64,000 nt of DNA, from the NCBI RefSeq assembly GCF_002864045.1, contig NZ_PJPV01000089.1, forward strand, positions 1-64,000. The letters are read 5' to 3'. Shown here piece after piece: positions 16,511 through 25,735 of the stretch. Under the pieces are notes generated by a model. That model did not search any database, was not told the origin of the DNA, and saw nothing but the letters and a program-made list of their open reading frames with translations. Numbering within the stretch: position 1 is the stretch's first letter; every line of letters starts with the position of its first letter. The stretch is from Endozoicomonas acroporae (GTDB lineage Bacteria > Pseudomonadota > Gammaproteobacteria > Pseudomonadales > Endozoicomonadaceae). The position numbers were made by a program, and so were the translations under genes.

Positions 16511-17131
16511 ATGAAACAGAAAACCATTCTCGTCGGCATTGCCGGCGCCTCCGCATCCGGCAAAAGCCTGCTGGCAGAAACACTGGTGGAAGAGCTCCAG
16601 TCAGAGCACCTGTGTGTTATTTCAGAAGATTCCTACTATAAAGACCAGACACATTTGAGCATGGAGGAGCGGGTTCGTACCAACTATGACCACCCGGAGT
16701 CCATGGATCATGACCTGATGCTGGAGCAGATGATCAAGCTGAAAAATGGTCAGGAAGTAGAGGTCCCACTCTACGACTATAGCCAGCACAATCGCCGGAC
16801 AGATACCCGCAAGGTAAACCCTGCCCGCGTGGTTATCTATGAAGGCATCCTCCTCTTCACCAACCCGGAAATCCGGGAAGCCTTTGACCTGCGCTTCTTT
16901 ATGGATACGCCACTGGATATGTGCCTGATCCGTCGTATGAAGCGGGACATTCTCAGTCGGGGCCGGGATGTGGATTCCGTTATCAAGCAATACCTGGAAA
17001 CGGTTCGCCCCATGTATATGCAGTTTATTGAACCTGCACGCCAGCATGCTGACCTGATCATTCCCCATGGCGGAAAAAACAGGATTGCCATCGATCTGAT
17101 CAAAACCCAGATCCGTAACCTGATTGATTAA
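16511..17131 (+). CDS. udk: Uridine kinase
   Basis: Udk phosphorylates uridine and cytidine to UMP and CMP in pyrimidine salvage. The P-loop GIAGASASGKSLLAETL is at residues 8-24. Further family marks are EDSYYKDQTHLSMEER, NYDHPESMDHDLM, YDYSQHNR and EGILLFTNPEIRE. The length of 206 residues is close to E. coli Udk (213). It lies just downstream of yciA. A family E palindrome begins 15 bp after its stop and may end transcription. Confidence 0.92.
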   Translation: MKQKTILVGIAGASASGKSLLAETLVEELQSEHLCVISEDSYYKDQTHLSMEERVRTNYDHPESMDHDLMLEQMIKLKNGQEVEVPLYDYSQHNRRTDTRKVNPARVVIYEGILLFTNPEIREAFDLRFFMDTPLDMCLIRRMKRDILSRGRDVDSVIKQYLETVRPMYMQFIEPARQHADLIIPHGGKNRIAIDLIKTQIRNLID

Positions 17132-17146
17132 AAGCGACGCTGCCCC

Positions 17147-17203
17147 GCTATCCGCTGCCCGAAGAAGCCGAAACGGTTTGTGCTTGTTCGGGCAGCGGGA
17201 AGC
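17147..17203. repeat. Repeat family E, copy E2
   Basis: Arms CCGCTGCCCGAAGAAGC and TTGTTCGGGCAGCGGGAAG pair imperfectly. It is the second copy of the family at 12386, and both follow the 3' end of a plus-strand gene. Confidence 0.7.
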
Positions 17204-17475
17204 ATGCCAAAAACACCACCTTGCTTCCATTTCAATAACCGCCTAGGTATACTTCAGCCGTATAAGCGTCAAACACGCCCATTTTTTTCGTCCTTAAAAA
17301 AGATGTTGGGTCTGGCACCATCTTCTCTTAATCGAAGATGGGTCTCCCCTGATCATCCAGGCTGTCCGGCCGCTTGTACATCCAACTTCCCCAAACCAAC
17401 GTAGTTGCCAGTGCTGCTGCATGATCCCCGGATCACCATGCCAGGGCACTGCAAGATGGCGATTAAAAAGTTACT
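17204..17475. other. guaC leader region
   Basis: No gene. It contains a hairpin with arms CCATCTTC and GAAGATGG (about 17318-17341), without a T run. A GC-rich stretch closer to the gene could fold further (GATCATCC, GGATCACC). This is the likely 5' region of the guaC transcript. I do not recognise a known riboswitch class, and no ribosome-binding site is obvious before the guaC ATG. Confidence 0.35.
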
Positions 17476-18513
17476 ATGCGTGTAGAAGCTGATATCAAGC
17501 TGGGTTTCAAAGACGTTTTGTTCCGCCCAAAACGTTCCACCCTGAAAAGCCGTTCACAGGTAAGCCTGGAGCGCACCTTCCGATTTGTTCACACTGACCA
17601 GGAATGGACCGGCGTACCCGTCATTGCTGCCAACATGGACACCGTCGGCACTTTCGCCATGGCTCTCGCCCTGGCTGAACACAAAATGCTGACGGCGGTT
17701 CACAAGCATTACACCGTCGAAGAGTGGCAGACCTTCCTCGACAACGCCCCTGAAGGCATTGAAAACCATATCATGGTCAGCAGCGGCACATCCGAAAACG
17801 ATTTCGACAAAATGTCTGAAATCCTGTCCCTGAACAACAAACTCCGCTTTATCTGTATCGATGTAGCCAACGGTTACTCAGAGCATTTTGTCCAGTTCGT
17901 TGCCCGTGTTCGCCAGCGTCACCCCAACATGGTGATTATTGCCGGTAACGTGGTTACCGGAGAAATGGTGGAAGAACTGATCCTGAAAGGTGCCGACATC
18001 GTTAAAGTGGGTATCGGACCGGGCTCCGTCTGTACCACCCGCGTTAAAACCGGTGTCGGCTATCCACAGCTGTCCGCTGTTATTGAATGTGCCGATGCGG
18101 CCCATGGCGTTGGTGGTCAGGTGATTTCCGACGGTGGCTGCACCTGTGCCGGTGACGTGTCCAAGGCATTTGGTGGCGGCGCTGATTTTGTCATGATCGG
18201 TGGTATGTTTGCCGGTCACGATGAGTCCGGCGGCGAAATGGTCGAAGAAGATGGTCGGCAATTCCGCCTGTTCTACGGCATGAGTTCTACCACCGCCATG
18301 GACCAGCACGCTGGCGGCGTTGCCAACTACCGCGCCTCGGAAGGCAAAACCGTAAAAGTACCTTACCGTGGTCCGATCCTTGAAACCGTTCAGGACATCC
18401 TCGGTGGCGTACGCTCAACCTGCACCTACGTGGGTGCCGCGCAACTGAAAGAACTGTCCAAGCGAACCACGTTTATCCGGGTTCAGGAACAGGAAAACCG
18501 TATTTTTAACTAA
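17476..18513 (+). CDS. guaC: GMP reductase
   Basis: GuaC converts GMP to IMP with NADPH, linking guanine and adenine nucleotide pools. The protein has the IMPDH/GMPR barrel signature with the catalytic cysteine loop [20 protein letters not shown] (about residues 175-194), the phosphate-binding [20 protein letters not shown] and [10 protein letters not shown]. Its length of 345 residues fits the E. coli enzyme (347), and no CBS domain is present, which separates it from GuaB. It is transcribed alone, behind a 340-bp gap that holds repeat E2 and a structured leader. The gene is intact. Confidence 0.95.
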   Translation: MRVEADIKLGFKDVLFRPKRSTLKSRSQVSLERTFRFVHTDQEWTGVPVIAANMDTVGTFAMALALAEHKMLTAVHKHYTVEEWQTFLDNAPEGIENHIMVSSGTSENDFDKMSEILSLNNKLRFICIDVANGYSEHFVQFVARVRQRHPNMVIIAGNVVTGEMVEELILKGADIVKVGIGPGSVCTTRVKTGVGYPQLSAVIECADAAHGVGGQVISDGGCTCAGDVSKAFGGGADFVMIGGMFAGHDESGGEMVEEDGRQFRLFYGMSSTTAMDQHAGGVANYRASEGKTVKVPYRGPILETVQDILGGVRSTCTYVGAAQLKELSKRTTFIRVQEQENRIFN

Positions 18514-18521
18514 CCCCCGAT

Positions 18522-18660
18522 CAACCACGGAGAGCACAGAAGATTTCCTCATACTTTGTGAACTCCGTGCTCTTTGCCGTGAAAGAAAATTGCCACGGAG
18601 GCACAGAGACACGGAGAACAGAAAAACGCTTTTCCTCTGTGTCTCCGTGACTCTGTGGCT
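18522..18660. repeat. Repeat family C, copy C2 (double palindrome)
   Basis: Two nested palindromes lie side by side. One has arms ACCACGGAGAGCACAG and CTCCGTGCTCTTTGCCGTG. The other has CCACGGAGGCACAGAGACAC and GTGTCTCCGTGACTCTGTGG. This CCACGGAG-type repeat is widespread in several bacterial phyla. It follows guaC and may terminate it. Confidence 0.75.
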
Positions 18661-18718
18661 AAAGCTTTCATGACAGAGGGTGACAAACCATCGTCATGAA
18701 CATTTGTGGTTGAAACAA

Positions 18719-19285
18719 TCACATAACCACGCAACCACCGCAATCTCCACAATCTCCACAATCTCCGCAATCTCCGCAACAGTCATCAGAAGAATTACCT
18801 GGCGATTGCGCTTCTGGCTCTCGATTCATTGCCATTGGTGCAGGAAAACAATTAAACCCGCCCCAATGACAACAATGACAGGTGGAACTATCATCTAAGG
18901 ATTTATTATCAACAGTTATTTCGGGACTCTGCTCCCGCCGCTGCATATTAAAATTAGCGGCCTGGTCACAAACCTCTCCCCTATAGGTTTGTGCATGACT
19001 GCCACTACAGTTAAGATCAGGGAAGTTATGCAACCTCCTCAATAAAGGCAAACCAGCCTGCATGCCATCCACTCCTCTTTGCAAAGCTGGCTTCCTAATA
19101 GCCTCATCACAGGCTGGAGAAAGAATATCAGGCAGAGATTTGTCACTTTGATTTTCAACCTTCCTACCCAAGTTGCTCAAAACCGGGGTCAAAGGAGGCT
19201 CTTCAGCTAAAGACTCAGCATTAGGTGCCCCACCAACAGAAGATGAGACAAAAATGGAACGGCTGGCATCTAACGGCTGCAACAT
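18719..19285 (-). CDS. Hypothetical protein with a Cys-rich GDC-repeat tail
   Basis: I do not recognise this 188-residue protein. The N-terminal 140 residues are polar and Ser/Pro-rich, with no signal peptide (starts MLQPLDASRSIFVSSSVGG). The last 50 residues are cysteine-rich: CHCCHWGGFNC, then DDCCGDCGDCGDCGDCGGC. The tail comes from four tandem 9-bp units at 18741-18776. Such closely spaced Cys with Gly/Asp could bind metal or become lipid-modified inside a host cell. It starts 75 bp after the pflA stop on the same strand, with GAAGG ahead of its ATG, so it may be cotranscribed with pflA. The steady frame and ribosome-binding site support a real gene; the function is unknown. Confidence 0.45.
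   Translation of the reverse strand: MLQPLDASRSIFVSSSVGGAPNAESLAEEPPLTPVLSNLGRKVENQSDKSLPDILSPACDEAIRKPALQRGVDGMQAGLPLLRRLHNFPDLNCSGSHAQTYRGEVCDQAANFNMQRREQSPEITVDNKSLDDSSTCHCCHWGGFNCFPAPMAMNREPEAQSPGNSSDDCCGDCGDCGDCGDCGGCVVM
18741..18776. repeat. Tandem 9-bp repeat (CAATCTCCR, four units)
   Basis: Four head-to-tail copies of CAATCTCCA/CAATCTCCG. Read on the minus strand they encode the Cys-Gly-Asp repeats in the tail of the hypothetical protein. The unit is a multiple of three, so changes in copy number would keep the frame. Confidence 0.85.
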
Positions 19286-19360
19286 ATCAACACACCTTCT
19301 GGCAAAGTACGAAAGTCAAAATGCACGATCGTTGGACCAACCAAACCAACAAAAAGTTCA

Positions 19361-20092
19361 TCAATAAGCCGCAGCAATTCCTCGCTGATCAAACTCCGCC
19401 TTGATCGCATCCAGCTGTTCAGTGGATGGCGGGCGCACCGTTTCCAGCTCGTAGCTTTTACTGAAGGCATCCCACTTATGCACGCCGAGGCTGTGATAAG
19501 GCAGGATTTCCACCTTCTCAACACAATCCATTTTCTCCACCATGTCTGCCAGCATGGCGGCATACAGTGGATCAACGGTATACCCTTCCACCACCACGTA
19601 GCGGATCCAGGTTGGCTTTCTCAGCTCCTGTAAATACATGGCAAAATTACGGGTGTATCGACCGGTAACATAGGTCAGCTTTTGATGCATCTCTTCATCC
19701 ATGTGCTTGATATCCAGAAGCACAAGGTCGGTGCAGGACAGCAGACGTTCAATATCCGGCGTGATTTGTTTGGCAAATCCATTGGTATCCAGGCAAGTAT
19801 GAATACCGTGCGCTTTAAGCGCCTTGAACAGATCGGCAACAAATTCAGCCTGCAGCAGCGGCTCGCCACCAGTGACCGTAACACCACCGGTCAGAAAGCT
19901 CTTCACCTTGAGGATTTTGTCCAGAACTTCTTCATGACTGAGCACCTCACCGCCATCACGCAGATCCCAGGTATCCCGGTTGTGACAGTACCGGCAACGC
20001 ATATGACAGCCCTGCATAAACACAATGAAACGGATACCCGGTCCGTCTACCGTGCCAAATGAGTCCATGGAATGGACACGACCAAGGGACAT
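19361..20092 (-). CDS. pflA: Pyruvate formate-lyase activating enzyme
   Basis: PflA is a radical-SAM enzyme that installs the glycyl radical on PflB under anaerobic conditions. The iron-sulfur motif CHMRCRYCHNRDTWD (CxxxCxxC) is at about residues 30-44, preceded by FGTVDGPGIRFIVFMQGC. GGVTVTGGEPLLQ supplies the SAM-binding GGEP loop. Its length of 243 residues is close to the E. coli protein. It lies downstream of pflB with a terminator-like hairpin between them, so the two are probably transcribed partly independently, as in E. coli. Confidence 0.95.
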   Translation of the reverse strand: MSLGRVHSMDSFGTVDGPGIRFIVFMQGCHMRCRYCHNRDTWDLRDGGEVLSHEEVLDKILKVKSFLTGGVTVTGGEPLLQAEFVADLFKALKAHGIHTCLDTNGFAKQITPDIERLLSCTDLVLLDIKHMDEEMHQKLTYVTGRYTRNFAMYLQELRKPTWIRYVVVEGYTVDPLYAAMLADMVEKMDCVEKVEILPYHSLGVHKWDAFSKSYELETVRPPSTEQLDAIKAEFDQRGIAAAY

Positions 20093-20170
20093 GGCGACTC
20101 TCCTATTTACCCAACGAGTCTCTGTAAAAATCAGACCACTGTCTTTTACAAAACCCTGAATACCATAAGC

Positions 20171-20199
20171 AAAAAAGGCCAGCAGAGCTGGCCTTTTTT
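20171..20199 (-). terminator. Terminator between pflB and pflA
   Basis: A strong hairpin with arms AAAAAAGGCCAGC and GCTGGCCTTTTTT around AGA. It has T runs on both strands. It lies 25 bp after the pflB stop and would cut pflB transcription while letting some read through to pflA. Confidence 0.85.
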
Positions 20200-20223
20200 A
20201 AAGTTAAATTCTAGCGTTTACTG

Positions 20224-22506
20224 TTACAGCGAGCTAGTAAAGGTACGGGTGATAACGTCACGCTGCTGTTCTGGTGTCAGCGAGTTGAAACGCACCGCAT
20301 AACCGGAGACACGAATGGTCAGAGAAGGATACTTCTCAGGGTTCTCCATGGCATCTTCCAGCATTTCACGGTTCATAACGTTGACGTTCAGGTGCTGACC
20401 GCCCTCGCGATTTTCCTCGTGATGGAAGTAGCCATCCATCAGCCCCACCAGATTCCTGCTTTGGCTTTCTTCGTCCTTGCCCAGCGCCTTTGGTACGATA
20501 GAGAAGGTGTAAGAAATACCATCCTTCGCATAGGCAAATGGCAGCTTGGCAACAGAACTCAGGGAAGCAACCGCACCGCTGGTGTCACGACCATGCATTG
20601 GGTTGGCACCCGGGCCAAATGGCTGGCCTGCACGACGTCCGTCTGGCGTAGTACCGGTCTTCTTGCCGTATACCACGTTAGAGGTAATGGTCAGAACGGA
20701 CTGGGTTGGAATCGCATCGCGATACATCGTGTGAGAAGCGACTTTCTTCATGAACGTTTCAACCAGTTCACAGGCAATCGTATCTACACGCTCTTCGTTG
20801 TTACCAAACTTCGGAAAATCACCTTCAATTTCGAAGTCGATAGCAATGCCGTCTTCATCACGCACCGGCTTGACTTTGGCGTATTTAATGGCCGACAGAG
20901 AGTCAGCAGCAACGGATAATCCGGCAATACCACAGGCCATGGTGCGAATAACATCACGGTCATGCAGGGCCATCAGAGAGGCCTCGTAAGAGTACTTGTC
21001 GTGCATGTAATGAATACAGTTCAGGGCAGCCACATACTGGCTGGCCAGCCAATCCATGAGCGTATCAAAACGTGCATAGACATCGTCGTAATCCAGGTAT
21101 TCAGACGTGACCTTGTCAGTTTTTGGACCAATCTGAATTTTCAGCTTCTCGTCAATACCGCCATTGATGGCGTACAGCAGCGTTTTACCCAGGTTGGCGC
21201 GGGCACCGAAGAACTGCATCTGCTTGCCAACAACCATTGGCGACACACAGCAGGCGATGGCGTAATCATCGCTGCTCATATCAGTACGCATCAGATCATC
21301 ATTTTCGTACTGGATAGAGCTGGTATCGATGGATACTTTGGCGCAATACTCTTTGAAAGACACCGGCAGCTGTTCAGACCACAACACCGTGATATTTGGC
21401 TCCGGAGATGGCCCCATGGTGTACATGGTGTTCAGGAGGCGGAAAGAGTTTTTGGTAACCAGTGTACGACCATCAAGGCCCATACCACCGATAGCCTCAG
21501 TAGCCCAGATCGGATCGCCAGAGAACAGCTGATCGTATTCAGGAGTACGCAGGAAGCGAACCATACGCAACTTCATTACGTAGTGATCGATCAGTTCCTG
21601 GGCATCCGTTTCAGTGATTCTGCCTGCTTCCAGGTCACGCTGGATATAGATATCCAGGAAGGTAGCCGTACGTCCCAGAGACATGGCCGCACCATTCTGG
21701 GACTTAACCGCAGCCAGGTAACCAAAGTACGTCCACTGAACTGCTTCACGGGCAGAGGCAGCAGGGTTACCGAGATCGCAGCCGTATTTGGCCCCCATCT
21801 CTTTGATCTGCATCAGCGCCTTGATCTGCTCCATGATCTCTTCACGCAGCTGGATAGTACGCTCAAGATGTTCACCGGCAGTCAGCGCTGCATCCAGAGA
21901 CTTGTGCTGGGCCTTCTTATCAACAATCAGTCGGTCAATACCGTACAGAGCGATTCGGCGGTAGTCGCCGATAATACGTCCACGCCCGTAGGAATCCGGC
22001 AGACCGGTGATCACACCTGACTTACGGCAGTTGCGAATGTCCGCAGTGTAAACATCGAAAACACCAGAATTGTGCGTCTTACGATATTCAGTGAAGATCT
22101 TGTTAACCATGTCATCCAGTTTACGGCCATAAACTTCACAGGAAGTTTCAACCATACGGATGCCACCGTTGGCGATGATGCCACGCTTCAGCGGCTTATC
22201 GGTCTGCAGACCAACAATGGTTTCCAGATCTTTATTGATGTAGCCAGCGTCGTGAGAAGTAATGGTGGATGGCAGATCGGTATCGAAATCCAGGGGGGCG
22301 TGAGTGCGGTTCTCTTCCCTGATGCCTTCCATAACATCAGCCCACAGTTTGTCTGTCGCTTCAGTAGAACCGGCCAGGAAGGAACTGTCACCCTCGTAAG
22401 GGGTGTAGTTTTTCTGGATAAAGTCACGAACATTGATGCTTTCGGACCAGTCACCGGAAGTGAATCCTTCCCATGCTGCTGGCAGTTCGCTGGTGGTTAC
22501 AGTCAT
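20224..22506 (-). CDS. pflB: Formate C-acetyltransferase (pyruvate formate-lyase)
   Basis: PflB cleaves pyruvate with CoA to acetyl-CoA and formate during anaerobic growth. The protein is 760 residues, the same length as E. coli PflB. The catalytic cysteine pair lies in [20 protein letters not shown]. The glycyl-radical site lies near the C-terminus in [29 protein letters not shown] is a further family mark. It is transcribed toward pflA. A perfect FNR-type palindrome stands 87-100 bp upstream of the start codon, so anaerobic induction is expected. No formate channel gene (focA) lies upstream, unlike in E. coli. Confidence 0.97.
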   Translation of the reverse strand: MTVTTSELPAAWEGFTSGDWSESINVRDFIQKNYTPYEGDSSFLAGSTEATDKLWADVMEGIREENRTHAPLDFDTDLPSTITSHDAGYINKDLETIVGLQTDKPLKRGIIANGGIRMVETSCEVYGRKLDDMVNKIFTEYRKTHNSGVFDVYTADIRNCRKSGVITGLPDSYGRGRIIGDYRRIALYGIDRLIVDKKAQHKSLDAALTAGEHLERTIQLREEIMEQIKALMQIKEMGAKYGCDLGNPAASAREAVQWTYFGYLAAVKSQNGAAMSLGRTATFLDIYIQRDLEAGRITETDAQELIDHYVMKLRMVRFLRTPEYDQLFSGDPIWATEAIGGMGLDGRTLVTKNSFRLLNTMYTMGPSPEPNITVLWSEQLPVSFKEYCAKVSIDTSSIQYENDDLMRTDMSSDDYAIACCVSPMVVGKQMQFFGARANLGKTLLYAINGGIDEKLKIQIGPKTDKVTSEYLDYDDVYARFDTLMDWLASQYVAALNCIHYMHDKYSYEASLMALHDRDVIRTMACGIAGLSVAADSLSAIKYAKVKPVRDEDGIAIDFEIEGDFPKFGNNEERVDTIACELVETFMKKVASHTMYRDAIPTQSVLTITSNVVYGKKTGTTPDGRRAGQPFGPGANPMHGRDTSGAVASLSSVAKLPFAYAKDGISYTFSIVPKALGKDEESQSRNLVGLMDGYFHHEENREGGQHLNVNVMNREMLEDAMENPEKYPSLTIRVSGYAVRFNSLTPEQQRDVITRTFTSSL

Positions 22507-22592
22507 ACTAAGAGGCTCCTGATTGGTTGGAGAATTCTTTGGGGATGCTGCTCCGGGTCAGTCAGACTGCATTGATTGGCGGTGACACCAAC

Positions 22593-22606
22593 TTGATCTG
22601 CATCAA
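22593..22606. promoter_or_regulatory. FNR/Anr binding site upstream of pflB
   Basis: TTGATCTGCATCAA matches the FNR consensus TTGAT-N4-ATCAA at every defined position. It is 87-100 bp before the pflB ATG, a position that suits activation of a promoter with a short leader. The same consensus recurs upstream of ubiU. Confidence 0.8.
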
Positions 22607-23169
22607 TGAAAGTCAATCATTGTCGGCGTATCGTTTGCCTATCTTGCGGGGACGCAGATATTGCGATAACACATCATCACAAAAATCATCACATCTATGT
22701 GGTCATACCGCAGGTGTAAAACTGGCCAACCCGGTGAATAAGAAATAATTTCAGTCAAATTAACGTATATACGACAACTCTGCCATCAGTGTTAATACCT
22801 ACCGGTTATAAAAAAACATAAACAGATTTCTACAGGAATTAACAAAAAAGGATATCCTCTTATATTTTATTTACTATCCCTTGATTAGCAAAAATTAGTT
22901 ATTACCAATAGTCCAAAATTCAAAAAAATTATGAAATCAAGCAACGATCTATTTTTATGAATGCTAGTCTTTGTTTCTGTTAATTCTATTTCGTTTCGTT
23001 TTTCAAAATAATTTACGACACTAACATTATACTGTTAACGTTTGTTGCCGTTTATTCAGAGAGTTTTAAGTAGTGTTACCTATTCATACCGAAAATGGGT
23101 TTGTCTAACATCGTCAACCAAATAAAGACATTTTATCCGTTTCTGGGAGAGGATGAACAGGAGGTAGTT
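22607..23169. other. AT-rich divergent intergenic region, pflB to the gene at 23170
   Basis: About 560 bp with no gene. The part from about 22750 to 23090 is markedly AT-rich (for example TTATATTTTATTTACTATCC). It probably holds promoters for the plus-strand gene and upstream elements for pflB. I see no repeat-family copy here. Confidence 0.5.
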
Positions 23170-23628
23170 ATGAGCAAATATATTTACACAACCATTTACG
23201 AGCAGTTCACCGGCCTGAAGCCACCTGAGCCAAAAGACCACAAGCCACGTCGCCGTAGAGGTTACGGTCACCCTTATCGTATGCGCCTGAATATGCAGGA
23301 AGGTTCTGTCCAGAACAGTGAACTGCTGTCTGACCGGGACTCAGAAAGAGACCTGTATGAACAGACGCCTGTTTCCGTTTTTCAGCCATCGGTTACCAAG
23401 CAGCCTGTTCGCAGGTTTTCGTCCAGCGGTCAAAGCTATCGCAGTGGTAACAGCGTTGGTAACAACAGCGCCATCAGCGGCACTATGAGCTGCAGACCTG
23501 CTGCGCCTGAAGACCGCCATAGCAGCGCCGAGCCCAAGGTAACCTACAAAAAGCGCCGCCAGTACGGGCCTTCAAGCTTCGGTATTGGCTCAATGAGCAG
23601 AGACAGCAACGACAACTCTGATTATTGA
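23170..23628 (+). CDS. Basic hypothetical protein
   Basis: I do not recognise this 152-residue protein. It starts MSKYIYTTIYEQFTGL and continues with a strongly basic, proline-rich stretch (KDHKPRRRRGYGHPYRMRL). The remainder is rich in Ser, Arg, Gln and Asn and probably disordered (for example SSSGQSYRSGNSVGNNSAIS). There is no signal peptide or membrane helix. The ATG at 23170 is chosen because a strong AGGAGG lies 5 bases before it; the frame is open further upstream without such a signal. The basic patch could bind nucleic acid. It faces away from pflB across an AT-rich region and has its own promoter. Function unknown. Confidence 0.55.
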   Translation: MSKYIYTTIYEQFTGLKPPEPKDHKPRRRRGYGHPYRMRLNMQEGSVQNSELLSDRDSERDLYEQTPVSVFQPSVTKQPVRRFSSSGQSYRSGNSVGNNSAISGTMSCRPAAPEDRHSSAEPKVTYKKRRQYGPSSFGIGSMSRDSNDNSDY

Positions 23629-23784
23629 ATTCCCGTTTTTTATTGATTGTTTTTGAATACTGACACTACCAGCCAGGCTTATTTAGCGGAGCTTGTCTAG
23701 CGGAACCCATTCATTACTTTCCCGGATTATTTTCGCCAAAGGCCCTTATTTCAAGGCCTTTGTGCTCTTTTTGAACGCATAAAA

Positions 23785-24243
23785 TCAAAGCGTTCTTTGC
23801 TGTAGATAGCTGTCATAATCCGGAATATGCCGGTTATGAGATTGTCCAAGCAAGTCTGACGAGAATATGTAATCCGCAGAGCTCTGGTTACAGGCAACGG
23901 GGATATTCCACACCGCTGCGATCCGCAGCAATGCCTTAACATCCGGATCATGGGGCATTGGCTCAAACGGGTCCCAGAAAAATACCAGCAGGTCCAGCTT
24001 GCATTCAGAAATCAATGCACCAATCTGCTGGTCTCCACCCAGCGGACCACTGATAAATTTTGTGATCGGCATAGACAGCTCTTTTTCCAGCAGACTTCCT
24101 GTGGTACCCGTGGCAAAAAGATCATGACCCTGCAGCTTTTCTTTATGGCGCAGACTCCACTGCACCAATTCCCCTTTCTTATTATCATGAGCGACCAGGG
24201 CAATGCGCTTCTTGGATGAGACACTGTATTCTTTATAAATCAT
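23785..24243 (-). CDS. mgsA: Methylglyoxal synthase
   Basis: MgsA converts dihydroxyacetone phosphate to methylglyoxal and phosphate, a bypass of lower glycolysis used under phosphate limitation or sugar-phosphate stress. The protein is 152 residues, as in E. coli. It has [18 protein letters not shown], the phosphate-binding [10 protein letters not shown], and the active-site loop [20 protein letters not shown] with its catalytic Asp. [20 protein letters not shown] and [12 protein letters not shown] complete the family pattern. It is a single gene between the basic protein and the oad operon. Confidence 0.95.
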   Translation of the reverse strand: MIYKEYSVSSKKRIALVAHDNKKGELVQWSLRHKEKLQGHDLFATGTTGSLLEKELSMPITKFISGPLGGDQQIGALISECKLDLLVFFWDPFEPMPHDPDVKALLRIAAVWNIPVACNQSSADYIFSSDLLGQSHNRHIPDYDSYLQQRTL

Positions 24244-24307
24244 AAAGTACTTCTCTATTTTTTCTGCGAAAAAATATAAAAATGGAAAGTGCTATATTCT
24301 CACTGAA

Positions 24308-24347
24308 TAAAAAAAAATGCGATGACTTCTCTCGAAAGCATCGCATT
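24308..24347 (-). terminator. Terminator of the oadGAB operon
   Basis: Arms AATGCGATG and CATCGCATT enclose a 14-base loop. On the minus strand the hairpin is followed by nine T. It lies just after the oadB stop. Confidence 0.85.
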
Positions 24348-24369
24348 GTTCTTTGTCTTCAGAAAAAAT

Positions 24370-25668
24370 TCATGACAGGTACTTAATCATCACCCCCGCT
24401 GCTACTGCTGAGCCAATAACACCGGCTACGTTGGGGCCCATGGCATGCATCAGCAGGAAGTTCTGGGGATTGGCCTCAAGCCCCATTTTGTTGGAGACCC
24501 TGGCCGCCATGGGTACCGCTGACACCCCGGCTGAACCAATCAACGGGTTCACTTTGGTAGACGACACCCGATTCATCAGTTTTGCCATCAGGACACCACT
24601 GGCGGTACCGATACAAAATGCCACAATCCCCAACGCCAGAATCCCAAGGGTTTCCAGTTGCAGAAACTTGTCAGCACTCAGTTTTGAACCAACCGACAGT
24701 CCGAGGAAAATGGTGGTGATGTTGATCAGCGCATTTTGCGCTGTATCCGACAGGCGTTCAACCACACCACACTCTTTCATCAGGTTACCAAAACAGAACA
24801 TCCCCAGCAGTGGAGCCGCATCGGGTAATAACAGGGCCACCAGCACCAGCAGTAAGATCGGGAAAACGATTTTTTCCGTCTTGCTCACTGACCGCAGCTG
24901 TGTCATGACAATCCTGCGTTCCTCTGCCGTGGTCAGCGCTTTCATAATCGGCGGCTGAATCAGCGGAACCAGAGCCATATAAGAGTAAGCAGCCACCGCA
25001 ATGGCACCCAGAAGGTGGGGAGCAAGCACGCTGGATACATAGATCGCAGTCGGACCATCCGCACCACCAATAATACCGATAGCAGCGGCATCCGCCAGGC
25101 TGAAATTCATCAGCCCCATAGAGCTCAATACAATAGCGCCAAACACTGTGGCAAAAATACCAAACTGAGCGGCAGCCCCCAGAAACAGGGTTTTCGGGTT
25201 AGCCAGCAACGGACCAAAATCCGTCATGGCACCCACCCCCATAAAGATCACCAAAGGAGCAACACCGCTGCCTATAGCCACACTGTAAAACTGATAAAGG
25301 ACACCGTTCGTGTACCCTGCATCAGCAATAATGTGACTCACTACAGTCCGGGTTGCCGCATTCGCCTCATGGTATAAAGCATAAAGTTGATCCGGGGCAG
25401 CCGAAGCACTGCCCAGCGCTTCGGCAACCGCCTGCATCAGTGCAGGGTTAGCTATATGAAGCGCCTGCTCAATGGCGGAAAACGCCAGACCGGCCTGGGG
25501 AATATTGGCCAGAATGCCACCAAAACCAATAGGTACCAGCAGTAGAGGCTCGAATTGCTTGCGGATGGCCAGATACAGCAACCCAAAGCCCACCAGAATC
25601 ATAACGAACTCTCCGGCGGTAAGGTTGTATAACCCAGAACCCTCCCAGAGCGTTAATAGCTTTTCCAT
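24370..25668 (-). CDS. oadB: Oxaloacetate decarboxylase beta subunit (sodium pump)
   Basis: OadB is the membrane subunit that couples decarboxylation of carboxybiotin to sodium export. It is a 432-residue polytopic protein with the family's conserved [20 protein letters not shown] (intramembrane Asp that binds Na+), [21 protein letters not shown] and the C-terminal [43 protein letters not shown] closes the last helices. It is the last gene of the oadG-oadA-oadB operon, 67 bp after oadA, and ends at a strong terminator. Confidence 0.95.
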   Translation of the reverse strand: MEKLLTLWEGSGLYNLTAGEFVMILVGFGLLYLAIRKQFEPLLLVPIGFGGILANIPQAGLAFSAIEQALHIANPALMQAVAEALGSASAAPDQLYALYHEANAATRTVVSHIIADAGYTNGVLYQFYSVAIGSGVAPLVIFMGVGAMTDFGPLLANPKTLFLGAAAQFGIFATVFGAIVLSSMGLMNFSLADAAAIGIIGGADGPTAIYVSSVLAPHLLGAIAVAAYSYMALVPLIQPPIMKALTTAEERRIVMTQLRSVSKTEKIVFPILLLVLVALLLPDAAPLLGMFCFGNLMKECGVVERLSDTAQNALINITTIFLGLSVGSKLSADKFLQLETLGILALGIVAFCIGTASGVLMAKLMNRVSSTKVNPLIGSAGVSAVPMAARVSNKMGLEANPQNFLLMHAMGPNVAGVIGSAVAAGVMIKYLS

Positions 25669-25735
25669 GGCATATTTCTCGACCAGACTTTTCTCTTTGA
25701 GAGGCCTCTGTAAGAGGCCTCCCTAACGCTTTTTA

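Noticed and set aside
17878..18309. 143-codon minus-strand frame inside guaC
   Set aside because: Antisense shadow of a conserved enzyme.
18741..18776. CRISPR-like array
   Set aside because: The units are 9 bp, directly adjacent and coding; there are no spacers.
20962..22020. 352-codon plus-strand frame inside pflB
   Set aside because: pflB is certain from end to end; this frame is its shadow.
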